This document shows positions 29,505 through 40,332 of a DNA stretch of 64,000 nt, one piece after another. The notes under the pieces are model-generated. The model saw only the letters and a list, made by a program, of their open reading frames with translations. It searched no databases and was not told the DNA's origin. The position numbers and the translations under genes are program-made. The stretch is from Schizochytrium sp. TIO01. Lineage: Eukaryota; Sar; Bigyra; Thraustochytrida; Thraustochytriidae. Each line of letters opens with the position of its first letter. The first letter of the stretch is position 1. Location: positions 2,144,001 to 2,208,000 of the forward strand of contig SMSO01000036.1 in assembly GCA_004764695.1 (NCBI GenBank), read 5' to 3'.

Positions 29505-32500
29505 CTAAGCAAAGAAACGTGCTAGAAGACCTTGATGTTCAGGATGGAGAGCAGTTGTTTCTCCATTTCCTGTGTTGTTAGATTCCGCAAGCTCGGATAG
29601 AGCAACCCATTGTGCCCCTTCTGGGAGAATTCCAAGATTACCAAGCTCTGCTTCTATATCATTTTCGACATACACAGTTCCAATAAAGAGCTCAGTCTTT
29701 TCAAAAGGAAATGTAAGAGAAGATGGCGAGTCTCGCGATAGAGACTGAGGAATTAGAGAAAGAACTAAACCTGACACTTCTTGAGCTAGAACCTCGGCCA
29801 CATGTAAAGAGTTTTCACCACTGTATAATCTTTGGCAAGGGAGCTCAAACATATGATTGGAAGAAGCTGTTTGTGTTGGGGGGGAATGAGGAGCCCGAAT
29901 TTTCATCTTTGGCACCTTTATTTGGTGGTAAAAGAAGTACGCTTTTATCTTCTTCAGCACAACCCTGAGCAACAACAAGAAGCAAGACTCCACGGGATGA
30001 AGTACTGAGCAAAGCGTTAGCATTGTTACTTGTATGCGTAGATACTTCTCCGGGCCTGGTAACCGAACCGCTCATGAGTAGGACACCTGGACGTGCATGA
30101 TCGAAGTCAAACCCAAGATCTCGTGCCTTGCTAGCTCTATCAAGTTCTTCTGCGCCTAGACGGATCCATACGCGCTGCACATCTGGATTCATTCGCCATG
30201 CCTCTACGGAATGACGAAAGGCTACAGCAAATGCGTCGAGGTCGTCATATGGCTCATCCTTTGGAACTTGGAGGAGTTTACCCCCATGCCAGTCGGTGGC
30301 AAAGTCTGCAAGTGGTACTTCCTCCTTTAATGATAGAACTGAGTTGGCATGCTCTACTAACTTGGCAAGTTCTTTATCTTCGCTCAAGATTGTATGTGGA
30401 ATTTCATTGTCCATGCGGCGAGCTTCTTCTGCGGCATCAATTTCTGCGAGAGCATCAGTCAAAACTTGGAATTTTAGTAGAGGAATTCCATTTCTTAGAC
30501 GTTGGCGAATCGAATTGCGCCAAGATGTTTCCATTTGCTCTGCGTCCGCTAGTCTCTTTTCTTCATAATCTGCAGTTGCTTTGGCAAACTTTCGCTTAGC
30601 CGTACGACGAGCACCTGTGTCCATGTGAACAAAGCGCTTCAGCATGCGCTGAAACTCATTTTCAACAACTTCGGGTGGATCGTCCATGAGGACTTTGGCT
30701 TTGACTTGGCCGGCATTTGCAGCTGGTGATGTCCACTTTCGGCGGCGAGGAGACCAAGGCGGGGCATGAGGTCTGAGTCGGAACTCAACTTTCTTTTGAC
30801 CGTTGCTGGTTGTCGTGGTGATGCTCACACTTTCGCAACTGTCTTTGCTGCCAGCTGACATTGCCGTACCGGGGGGACAGGAAGATGTCGTAGCGTTTGA
30901 TTCACTTGCATCATCTTCGGCATCACTGTCGTTAGTTGTTATCTTAAGGGAGTGTCCCAAGGTCCATCGACTTTCGCATGAATTTTTCCGTTTGACTGGG
31001 CTGAGAGGTGGCATGCCAGGGCCACGACGTGGAGTTTGAGGACCTTCTTGTTTGGTAGCGATATTAGGTTGAAAACTGACTTCTTGAGGTTGGATCTGTA
31101 TAGCAACCTTTTTCTCAGATTTACTTCCCTCATTTTGCTGTTGTTGCTGCTCCATCGTTAGGGCTTGAGACAGTGGCTGGGCTTGAGCTTGAGGCTTGGG
31201 AGGGAAACCACGCTCTGGAAGTGGAGGCTTTCGTATAGAAGCAGTTACAGATGTATTAATGTGTTCATCGAGTTTCTTTTGAGGAGAATTGTTGCTTTCA
31301 TCACACCCACTTTCAGATGTAGAAAGGCTCATGGAGTCCTCACTTTCTGACCTCACGGAGCGTTGCTCTTTCCTTTTCTTCTTCATTTTCTTCTCACGTT
31401 TAGAAATTTTGACTTCCCAGCTTGCCTCGGCAATGAGAAATTGTTCATCATCGTCACCGGTGGGGCTTGCAGGCTGAGTTGGTCTGCCAACAACTCCAAG
31501 GGTTTGTGTAGACTCAACGAAAACTACATTTCCAGCAGTATCCTGCGCATCTTTGCTGTTAGAGATCTTAGAATTATCTGAGCGAAAATCTTGTCCTTTT
31601 TTCCGTTCGTAATGCTGAGCATTAGCAGATGTAGATGACGGTGTATCGATGTTCTGGGATGTAGAGACCTGCATCTTTTTTGAAGAAGAAGAAGAAGAAG
31701 AAGAAGAAGAAGAAGAAGAAGAAGAAGAAGAAGCTGGTTGTCCCTTGCTATTTGTACTAGAAGGAGCTGGGCTAGTGAGTTGCCCACGTTTTTTCTTCGC
31801 ATGGCTCTTCTTGAAAGGAGATGTTTTGTTGTTGGGATAAGCTCCGTTTGAACCGGATTTTGCGCTTTTTTTAGCCTTATTTGAAGTTTGAGCTTCGATA
31901 AGGCGAAAGTCGCGCTCGAGACGCTCAAAGTCCTTCTGAGCTAACTCTTTTGCCCTGCGGCAATCGTCGGCCTGCTTTTTGCGGGCAGCCTCCGCTTGAA
32001 TTCTTCGTGCTTCCTTTTCGGACTCTTTGTTCAGATGAAGGATGGCGAGATAGGAATCTGGACATTTTTCCTGTCGCGCCACTTCGCCGAGCGTAAGACC
32101 TTGGATAGTCCTGCTTCCGAATAAGCTAGGATAGTTATTAAAGAAAAATTTGAGCATTGCACCTTGGTTACAGCCTGCAGCTGTATGTGCTGCGTTCCAG
32201 CCTCGCTCTGCGTCACAGGCCATTGGGTTTGCGCCGCAGCGTAATAGAAGTTTGACAGCATCGGTGCGGCCCTTAGCTGTGGCGTAGAGCAGTGGCGTGA
32301 CATCGATTTTGGTTCGTGTGTCAACGTGCGCACCATGATCGAGAAGCCACTGCATAACTTCGATATGACCGTAACCAGAAGCCAAGTGAAGCGCCGTGTC
32401 TCCGCGGTCGTCTGCCGTATTGACGTCCACATGTTGTTCTTCGACAAGCCATTTGATGCATTCCAAGCGTCCAGCTGCGGATGCTTCGAGTATAGGTTCT

Positions 32501-32811
32501 CCGCCACGAGCGTCGCGAACGTTTACTGGCATACCTCCAATGCTCGTGAGTATTTTAAGCATGTCAAGATCGCCTTTTTCAGCAGCAATGTGGAGCAGAG
32601 TCAACCCGTCTTGATCGAGTTGGAAGAGCACTTTGTCATCTGACTCGGGACCGACGTGGGCTGATGATTGAAAAATGCGCTTGACCTCAAGAGCGGCACC
32701 TTTTTGAACAAGTTCACGGAGGTTGCGAGTGAAATCTGTCATGGCACAAGTGTGCTCCATGGGTACAGCTTCGTAATTCATAATTGAGGATTTGGCGGTG
32801 TTGGTCGCCAT
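29505..32811 (-). CDS. Ankyrin - pre-Nudix - degenerate Nudix fusion, two exons or frameshifted
   Basis: The long first frame (32811 to 29845) encodes about five ankyrin repeats (about residues 65-235), a charged coiled segment, a Ser-rich linker with a poly-Ser run, a basic/Ser-Pro region and then a pre-Nudix domain (about 830-935) of the NUDT6 type: AFRHSVEAWRMNPDVQRVWI, then GFDFDHARPGVLLM. The Nudix fold that should follow continues in another frame down to 29505: FELPCQRLYSGENSLHVAEV, then ELFIGTVYVEND and GAQWVALSEL. A 97-nt GT-AG intron (29867-29963) joins the two in phase and gives 1069 residues with normal Nudix loop spacing. A one-base slip in the G7 run at 29878-29884 is the alternative. 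In the Nudix box the catalytic R-E-U-x-E-E positions read V-L-A-Q-E-V, so hydrolase activity is doubtful. Confidence 0.75.
29867..29963 (-). other. Candidate 97-nt intron in ankyrin-Nudix gene
   Basis: On the minus strand the donor is CAGG|GTTGTG (weak) and the acceptor ACAAACAG|CT after a C-rich stretch. Exon lengths 2848 and 362 sum to a multiple of three. Splicing brings the strand GVLLLVVAQ close to FELPC, as in typical Nudix proteins. Confidence 0.5.
31682..31733. repeat. (GAA)n trinucleotide tract coding poly-Ser
   Basis: About 17 GAA units on the plus strand are read on the minus strand as Ser codons inside the ankyrin-Nudix gene. The near-perfect unit suggests recent length change. 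Confidence 0.95.
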
Positions 32812-35099
32812 TACTAGCTAGAATAGGATACTGGGAGTCTGCGTAGCCGGCTCGCGTATTATAAATTAAGTCTTTTCAGAACCTTTGACAAAATTGAAAC
32901 GGAAAATCCTTGCGGTCTAACTTTTGAAATATGATATTGACCAAGTCTGAGCTCGTTAGTCCTGATATTTTTGTATTTTTCCCGTCGACAATTCTTTGCT
33001 GCGAGTTAGGTTTCATCAAGATACAATTGATCCTGGCTAAATACATATTCTCTGCTCTATCGCCCACTTGGTTTTAACTTAGCGAAACGCTCCTCTGTCT
33101 TCGTGATGGCTGCCTCGCTAACTTACCCTGTCTACCGATGCCAACAGTAACTTTGGCCTGATGACGCTTTCTTACAGACTTTCAACGAAACGAGGAGCCC
33201 AGCAGCTTCTTTTAGAAGTTGGCGGCTCCCAGCGCGAAGGCGAAGCGGGCACCACCTCGCGATCCCAAGTTTTTCAAGCGTATCACTTCGCTTGTCTTTC
33301 GCAAATGTACGAATGCGCGAATTGCGAAATCAACGCAAGTCCCGCGAGTCCCAATTCCTTCTGTACTACTTTTTTTTGTTTCGTTTTTTTATCATTTTCA
33401 TCATCCCATTATTATTATGGTTCTCTCTAAGAATAAAAAATAAATAAAATAAATAAAATAAACGTAGTTAGTAGGTACTACTATTGCAATGTTGAAATTA
33501 GCACTACAAATCACTCATGAAATGAGGCTACCAGCTGTTTTTGTTTATGCTATTCACGTTATCATGATGACATGGCCTACTATTAACATGATATTTATTT
33601 TAACAAAAACCAAAACTAAAACTAAAACCAAAAATCAAAACTAAAAACTAATAATAACAAGAATAATCCGGCAGGTCATTTAGAAACGTACATTTTTCAC
33701 TCCTAGTTCTTCTCTTAGGCATCGCTTATTCTCTCACCTCTACTCATCAAGCTGTTATTAAATTGCGTTTTGTATGTTTGCACTTGATCCAATGCCCTTC
33801 AACCAACTTAAACAGGAAAACGTTGGAGCGCACTTCGTTCTTCTTTAACGGAATAACAATTCGGCGCGTTTGTGCGCCGTAACTTACCCTGAACAACCCC
33901 TTTGCCTCCATATTTGCGTTGCCCAAAAACACCCCTCTTCATACATACATACATACATACATACAGCCTAAAGAAGTTAGCTGGTCTTCATGTAACCGCT
34001 ATCTACTGTTTACTATAACCTGTGGTATCGTGTAGCGTTTTCACTATACATACGGTGCTATGCGGTGCTCCTATAACATTGCTAGGCGGAATCCTACCTA
34101 AACTTGATTGGGCTCCAATGGACGGTGGTGGCGTTTGGTAGCCTTGGGCTATAGAAAAGGGTAGCACGCTGCTTAAGAGGGGGGATAGCACGATATTGGT
34201 TTTGTTAGGGGTGCTAAGGAGGCGAGGTAGTTAGCTTCTCTTCAGGATTTCTGCATTTCATGACGGATGATTTGGACGATGGAGCTGTCTATGGTCGCAG
34301 CTTGACCATGAGCGTGCTGCTGCTGGTGGTGCTGGTGGTGGTGGTGAGAACCTTGCAAGAGCTTGTAATTTCTGCGAAAATCTGCCAAAAAATCTGCCCA
34401 AAAATCGCCTCATGAGACCCTGAAACACCGGGCGAATGCAGGAATACATCGCTCAGGAATTAATTGACTTGACTTGAAGAATTTGCAAACGGCACATGCA
34501 CAGCGAAATGAAGTTTATGAAATTTACCACGATGGTGGCCACTTAGCTCGCTTGCTAGTTTGCTGCTGTCACATGAGCAAGAGAATCAAACTTTGGCAGC
34601 CAAAGCGTGGCGGAGTCGACGAGCGCATTATGAGCGTGTGTCTTGGCGGAGTGGTTGATCACTCAGGTGGTCTTGGAGCCGTGCGTATTGTGTCTACCAA
34701 TGATAGCCAACAATCCGCCACCTCAATCGACCAAGAGCACTTGGAAGTGGTTTATAGAATGGGCATACAGTGGAGTATTTATTTATAAAGTAGACAATTG
34801 CAGTGGCGTACTATAGAGCAATTGGTCGTATACTGTAGAGTATCACTCTTGGCCGACACTCAATCGTCACCATCGCCGCCCTCCTCAAGTATCTGCGGCT
34901 TGTTGTTCTCGTGTGCCCCCTTCTCTAGACCTCATCCTCGCTGCCTCGGATCGCAGGCGAGTGAGTGATTGATCGACCGAAGTATCCGTCGATCGAGCGA
35001 GCTTTGCTCTCCGTTGCTAAGTCTCCGTGCCTTGCTCTTCGACTTGAGATCGAAGGCATCTGCAAATCCATAACTAAGTAGTCTATCTCCAAGGCGATC
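32812..35099. other. Intergenic between divergent genes, 2.3 kb
   Basis: It should carry the promoters of the ankyrin-Nudix and eIF3d genes. It contains A-rich and AACTAAAA-like stretches (33600-33650), a CATA microsatellite at 33940-33964 and only chance frames. Confidence 0.55.
33940..33964. repeat. (CATA)n microsatellite
   Basis: About six perfect CATA units. Confidence 0.95.
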
Positions 35100-36806
35100 A
35101 TGGCGTCCTTCCCTCTCCCCGAGGTGCACGTGAACATCGAGGGCTGGGGTCCCACGACCCTCCCCGAGAAGTTCGTGCGTCTTCCTTTCGCAAGCTTCGG
35201 TAAGAACGACCGTCTCGGCCGTGCCGCAGACTTCTCCGCGTCCAAATTCGGCCGTGGTCGCTTCCAGCGCGAGCGGGAGGCGCAGCAGGAGCGCGAGCGC
35301 AGCAACAACGATGGCGAAGCGGAAGCCTCGTTCCAGATGGTCGAGGACCCCGACAAGAAGGCCAAGAACATGCGCTCCATGCGTGGAAGGTCCTTCAGAG
35401 GCCGTTACCAGAGCAACCGCAGGTGGATCGCCAAGCGCAACGAGGCCGAGCCGGAGAAGTTGCTCCAGGGCAAGAAGGCCAAGTACCTTGTGCAGCACGC
35501 CAGACGTGGCAAGCAGTGGAAGGGTCGCCGTGGAGGCCCTGCCAGACAGAGGTTCAACCAGCGCAACTTGCCCACCGTGGAGCCTTCGATCAAGGTTGGT
35601 GCAGAATGGCGCAAGCTTGAGGAGTTTGAGCTGCCGGCATTGACTAAGCTTCAGATGGCACCGCCCAAGGCAGAGGACCTCAAGACCTGCGGTCACCTCT
35701 ACCGTTATGATGACAAGTTCGACCGCGTGAGCACCAGACTCCCGCTCAAACTTCAGAGATTCAACAAGGTGCAGTTCAACGCTACCACCACTATCGACGA
35801 TCCCGTCATTCAGGAGTACGCTCAGGAGTACGCTCGCAAGGGAGGCAACGAACGCGTGCTCTTTGCCACAGATGAACTCCTCGCACACCTTATGGCTTCC
35901 CCGAGGTCTGTTAACCCGTGGGACGTGTACTTCACTCGCATGGAGAATGGACTTATGTTCCTCGATAAACGCGAGGACTCCGGCCTCGAGATGCTCTCAG
36001 TGAATGAGACTGTGTCGCAGCGCCAGGTTCAGGACAACGAGAAGCTTACCATTGCGGCCTACGACCAGCCGGACAAGCTCTCTATTGAGGCTTCTGCCAT
36101 CAACCAGAGTTTTTCGCAGCAGGCTGTCAACAAGGAAGGCAAGCAGAAGACCTTCGCCGCGCCGAACCCGTTTTGGGATGCCGAGGAGGAGGAGCCTGGT
36201 ACGGAGCCGGCATCCTTTGCGTACAAGTACCGCAAGTGGAAGCTCGCTGATGACTTTACGCTGATTGCCCGAACGGAGGTTCATGGCTACATGCGCAAGA
36301 ACCTTCCGGGTAAGAAGGGCAACAACTACCTGACCATGTTTGCCATCAACGAGGCAAACCCCAAGATCTCTGGCGCACAGCCGTGGCGCTCTAAGATTGA
36401 CTCTGCTCGCGGAGCTGTCATTGCTACTGAGCTTAAGAACAACGCATGCAAGATGGGCAAGTGGACCGCACAGTCCCTCGTCTCCGGTGTGGACTTCATG
36501 AAGCTCGGATTCGTGAGCCGTGCAAGTGTCAAGGACCCCTTCAACCACGTTGTTATTGCCACCCAGAGCTACAAGCCCAAGGACTTTGCCGCGCAGATCA
36601 ACCTCCAGGAGACCAACATGTGGGGCATCATCAAGTCTCTCGCCGACATCATCTACAAGCAGCCCGCCGGAAAGTACGTCTTGCTCAAGGACCCTAACAA
36701 GCCTGTTATCCAGATCTACGCTGTGCCCATGTCCTACGCCGAGCAGGACAGTGAGGACGAAGAAGAAGAAGACGAAGAGGACTACGACGAAGAGTACGAG
36801 CAGTAA
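35100..36806 (+). CDS. EIF3D: Translation initiation factor 3 subunit D
   Basis: A 568-residue single-exon protein matching eIF3d along its whole length. The N-terminus has the family signature LPEVHVNIEGWGPTTLPEKF followed by GKNDRLGRAADF. A basic RNA-binding stretch (about residues 85-165, RGRFQRERE onward to RRGGPARQRFNQRN) follows. The cap-binding core covers about 190-540 and includes ATDELLAHLMASPRSVNPWD, RKWKLADDF and the NPKISGAQPWRSKIDSARGA region. It ends in a Glu/Asp-rich tail (about 545-568), as in other eukaryotes. The protein sits in the eIF3 complex in the cytoplasm and can bind mRNA caps. Codon use is markedly GC-ending compared with the neighbours, as expected for high expression. 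Confidence 0.97.
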   Translation: MASFPLPEVHVNIEGWGPTTLPEKFVRLPFASFGKNDRLGRAADFSASKFGRGRFQREREAQQERERSNNDGEAEASFQMVEDPDKKAKNMRSMRGRSFRGRYQSNRRWIAKRNEAEPEKLLQGKKAKYLVQHARRGKQWKGRRGGPARQRFNQRNLPTVEPSIKVGAEWRKLEEFELPALTKLQMAPPKAEDLKTCGHLYRYDDKFDRVSTRLPLKLQRFNKVQFNATTTIDDPVIQEYAQEYARKGGNERVLFATDELLAHLMASPRSVNPWDVYFTRMENGLMFLDKREDSGLEMLSVNETVSQRQVQDNEKLTIAAYDQPDKLSIEASAINQSFSQQAVNKEGKQKTFAAPNPFWDAEEEEPGTEPASFAYKYRKWKLADDFTLIARTEVHGYMRKNLPGKKGNNYLTMFAINEANPKISGAQPWRSKIDSARGAVIATELKNNACKMGKWTAQSLVSGVDFMKLGFVSRASVKDPFNHVVIATQSYKPKDFAAQINLQETNMWGIIKSLADIIYKQPAGKYVLLKDPNKPVIQIYAVPMSYAEQDSEDEEEEDEEDYDEEYEQ

Positions 36807-37353
36807 TCAACCCCCAATCAACCCTAACCATTTAACAAAACAACCAACACTATTCATTCTTTTACTTGTTTATCTACTCGTCTTACTATTGCACGTGCTC
36901 TCTTAATTTGCTTTACTTCGTTAGTTGCTTTGTTATAGCGCAAAATAACTATGTAAAGCTACAATCCCTACGAACAATCAGGTATGGGCATTTCATCAAT
37001 ATCAATTGTTATTATGCACAACACAAAGCCCCATAATGCCAACCTTGAAATTGAAGTAACTACTTTTCATTACAGATTCATCCAAACTAATTCCCCTCAC
37101 AACACTCGATTGCACAAGCTTAATATATGAACGCAACAATAGCTTCTCCTTCAAAAATGAAGAAAAGAAAATTACTCAAACAAAAATATCACATAAAAAC
37201 GCGACACAAAGAGATATATCGAACTCGAAAGAATATGTTACAGAGTCGACGACCATCAAAAAACCCAATGTTTGGAATCTGTGTACTTTACCAAATCTAA
37301 TTGTTCTACCAAAAGAACAAGAGAATGGTAGGTTGAATTTTGAAGAACAAGAT
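36807..37353. other. Intergenic between convergent genes
   Basis: About 550 bp of AT-rich sequence holding the 3' ends of eIF3d and the ankyrin-FN3 gene. Nothing else was seen. Confidence 0.6.
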
Positions 37354-40332
37354 CTAAAAGCGACGTGTTGTACGATAGACTTGAGAAGCCAGCGAGAAAT
37401 TCGACCAAATGCCGTTGATGCTCGCTCGAACCCGAAAATGATACCCCGTGACAGGCTGCAGATCCGTAATGGAAACAACATTCTCTGCAAGATCGCGACC
37501 AGACTTTGGCGTAATCCATTCGGCAAGAGGTTCAAGACAATCATTTGCAAGATTGAAGCTACGATTGTCCAAATCTTCAACAACCTTCACTTGCACTTCA
37601 TAACGAATTTCTATCCCAGATCGAACACTGAAAAGTGGTTCCCACTCAAGACGTACCACAGAATCAGTACGGGATATAAGATGTGGCACCTGTGGGGGTT
37701 CACTTGGTCTCGTTGCAATTGGCTGCCCAGGTGACGAAAAGGAGCCCCATCCCATTTCATTATGTGCACGAACTGCAAAACGATAGCTACATCCCGGATC
37801 CAATCCACGGACTACCTGAGACTCATACCCTGGGTCTGCAGACAACTCGGGAGCATAATTAACCTGACTCGGAAATATAGATCGCCATGTTCCAAGCACG
37901 ACATCAGCACATCGTATATGAAATTTATCAATCGGATTGCCATTGTCACGAGGTACGCGCCATGTAATCCGTACAGAATCATGCCAAACATCGGTCAACT
38001 CCACATCAAATTCCTTCCCTCGACTTACAATTGGGGCCAAGGGTTCATTTGGGACTGCCATATCCGTCATCAAACCAATCGAGACCGGACACTCGTTCCA
38101 AGGCAGCGAAGCACAGTTCTCATCGCGAAAAGTTGGACGCACCCTTATATAGTACATTGTAGCTGGCGCCAGATCACGTACAATAAAGCTGTGCTCATCA
38201 CCCACAACTTGCGTTGTTACAGTTTCCCAAGGAGCCTTACGCCAGTCATACGCTCCATCATCTTCCAGCTCCTCAACATCTTCCTCATCCAGCACCTCTG
38301 ACGTCGAAGCATCTGTTGGCATCGCTTCTTTCATTGAAGCGTTTCCTGACTCCTCTGTTGCGGGCTCACTGATAATAGTCTTTGCTCCCGGATTTGTCTT
38401 AGCACCAGACCTCGCAGTCGGAGGAACAGTACGTTGAAGCTCCCAACGCACAATGCCACGTTGACGCATTTTCTCATCAATACTCTCAGACCAGTCAACC
38501 CCAAGCTCACACGAAGTTGCAAATATCCCACGCGCCGGTGGACGAGTACTCATTGGTTGACTCTCTGGGCCAAACTTAGAAGCTCCAATCTTATTTCGAG
38601 CGCGTATACGAAAAATGTAACTTGTGTCACTCTCAAGCCTGTCTGCTGTGTACTTTACTATACGAAATTCGTTATACACTCTTCGGTTTCCTGATTTCGC
38701 ATTTACCACACCTTGCGTGCTTCCTACAATCTTCTCTGAAACTGAATAATAGCATTCCTCCCCATCAGCGGCACGACGGGCTTGAAGCTCATAAGTATCA
38801 ACAACAAAGCCATTATTGGAATGTGGCGCTGGCCATTCCAGGTCTATTGAAACACAAGTAGCTCCTGTTTCAGATATTTTGGCTTTCCCAGGTGCATCTG
38901 GAACATCTGCAGCAGTAGTTACACGAAGTCGTTCGCCAACTGCTCCCCAGCCTGCTACACTCCTTGCTCGAACCGAGATGCCGTACTCTGTGCTTGGCAT
39001 TAAAGTTTTATCGAAGCTGTAAAGGACACGCGCATGCGCCCAGGAGGACTCTACGTCAGTTTTCTGGGACCTACTCACATTGTGGTTTCTGTTCCCATCA
39101 CCCTTTATCTCCGTTACGCTCTCGTCAGGCCCTTCAGCATCCCCGTCTTCCTCATCACTGCTGCTATCATCATCGACATCATCGTCATTCTCATCGTCCG
39201 GAAACCCAGAGCGAGATCCAAACGATGAAGAGAGAGAGAGCCTGCTTTTTGACTGTGCACGCTCAAGCCTTCGTTTCTGTCGCAACAGTTTGGCTTCTTT
39301 CGCTGCCTTCTTTTCGAAACAAGCTTGTAATGCAAGAGCTCGTCTCTCTGCATGTGGATTTGGTCCAAAGTCAGTTGCACAAATTAAAGCAGTTTTCACT
39401 ACTTCACCTCGATCTGGGTACAGCGCTGCCTCAACACCCCCGATTGGAAGCCAAGAAATCTCGTACTCTATTATTCTGACACCATGGTCATCTGGAATGT
39501 CCCATTCAATAGTAAGTGAGCGAGTCTCAGGAATCCCGCGCAAGCTGATTGTGTCAATTCGAGCTGGGGGTTCGCGAAGAGTATCCATGATCAGATCATG
39601 TGAATTTTCACAGGCAAGATCATAAGCCATCAACCCATATGAATTTTTCCGTAGCTTGTCTATTCCTGCTTCGCGTACAAGGAAAGTGACAAGTGCAGCT
39701 TGACCATTTTCTGCAGCCATGTGTAACGGAGTATTCCGTGTTCCCTTCTCTTCACAATGGATATCAGCCCCTCTTTTCACCAAAAATTTAGCAACTTTAA
39801 GTTGGCCATACATAGCAGCTGCATGCAATGCCGTATAACCAGTTCCTGTGTGTTGTGCATCAACGCTTTGTCCATTGCTCAGCATAGACTTCAGCTTGTC
39901 AATTTGGCCTGTTGCTGCAGCATCAATGAACAAATCGGACTTTGGGCTATGCAGCTCATGCTCTAGCATTTCCACAACACGACGAGCCAGCCGAGCAGCA
40001 AGTTCAACCTCTTTACCGGAGCCTTTGTAAGCTTCGATGAGTAGTCTTGCCACGGCGCCAGGTTTGTCTCGGAATGCGATACCCGCAGGCAGATTCTTTG
40101 GTTTCGGAGCCACATAAAAGTGCGGGATCTTCTCCAAATGAGGAGAAAAAACAGAGGTCACACCAATACCTAAGGTGTCGCTTTCTGCAAGACTTTTGCG
40201 TGTCTCTAATCGTTGCTTCCTAGTGGCTTCTGCAGACCGCCTTTCGAGTTCCTCGTCGAGGTCTCCACGACCAGGCACTCCACCTTTTGGCTGCCTCCAT
40301 CGTGAGCCACGAAGGTCACGAAGAGTGGCCAT
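37354..40332 (-). CDS. Ankyrin and fibronectin type III repeat protein
   Basis: A 992-residue single-exon protein with no signal peptide or membrane helix. Two to three ankyrin repeats lie at about residues 130-255 (GYTALHAAAMYGQLKVAKFL, NTPLHMAAENGQAALVTFL). About five fibronectin type III modules follow to the C-terminus, recognisable by W in strand B, YEL/YEV strands and the Y-x-F-R-V-R-A strand F pattern (YIFRIRARNKIG, YYIRVRP, YRFAVRAHNEMGWG, YHFRVRASINGIW). The first FN3 is split by a long insert (about 320-440) that is basic coiled at first and then strongly acidic (Asp/Glu/Ser). The third has another acidic insert. The layout resembles ANKFN1-like intracellular scaffold proteins of animals, but with more FN3 modules. 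Partner and process are unknown. Confidence 0.85.
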   Translation of the reverse strand: MATLRDLRGSRWRQPKGGVPGRGDLDEELERRSAEATRKQRLETRKSLAESDTLGIGVTSVFSPHLEKIPHFYVAPKPKNLPAGIAFRDKPGAVARLLIEAYKGSGKEVELAARLARRVVEMLEHELHSPKSDLFIDAAATGQIDKLKSMLSNGQSVDAQHTGTGYTALHAAAMYGQLKVAKFLVKRGADIHCEEKGTRNTPLHMAAENGQAALVTFLVREAGIDKLRKNSYGLMAYDLACENSHDLIMDTLREPPARIDTISLRGIPETRSLTIEWDIPDDHGVRIIEYEISWLPIGGVEAALYPDRGEVVKTALICATDFGPNPHAERRALALQACFEKKAAKEAKLLRQKRRLERAQSKSRLSLSSSFGSRSGFPDDENDDDVDDDSSSDEEDGDAEGPDESVTEIKGDGNRNHNVSRSQKTDVESSWAHARVLYSFDKTLMPSTEYGISVRARSVAGWGAVGERLRVTTAADVPDAPGKAKISETGATCVSIDLEWPAPHSNNGFVVDTYELQARRAADGEECYYSVSEKIVGSTQGVVNAKSGNRRVYNEFRIVKYTADRLESDTSYIFRIRARNKIGASKFGPESQPMSTRPPARGIFATSCELGVDWSESIDEKMRQRGIVRWELQRTVPPTARSGAKTNPGAKTIISEPATEESGNASMKEAMPTDASTSEVLDEEDVEELEDDGAYDWRKAPWETVTTQVVGDEHSFIVRDLAPATMYYIRVRPTFRDENCASLPWNECPVSIGLMTDMAVPNEPLAPIVSRGKEFDVELTDVWHDSVRITWRVPRDNGNPIDKFHIRCADVVLGTWRSIFPSQVNYAPELSADPGYESQVVRGLDPGCSYRFAVRAHNEMGWGSFSSPGQPIATRPSEPPQVPHLISRTDSVVRLEWEPLFSVRSGIEIRYEVQVKVVEDLDNRSFNLANDCLEPLAEWITPKSGRDLAENVVSITDLQPVTGYHFRVRASINGIWSNFSLASQVYRTTRRF

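Noticed and set aside
29505-32811. Calling the ankyrin-Nudix locus a pseudogene
   Set aside because: A phase-correct intron explains the frame change, and the domains on both sides are well conserved.
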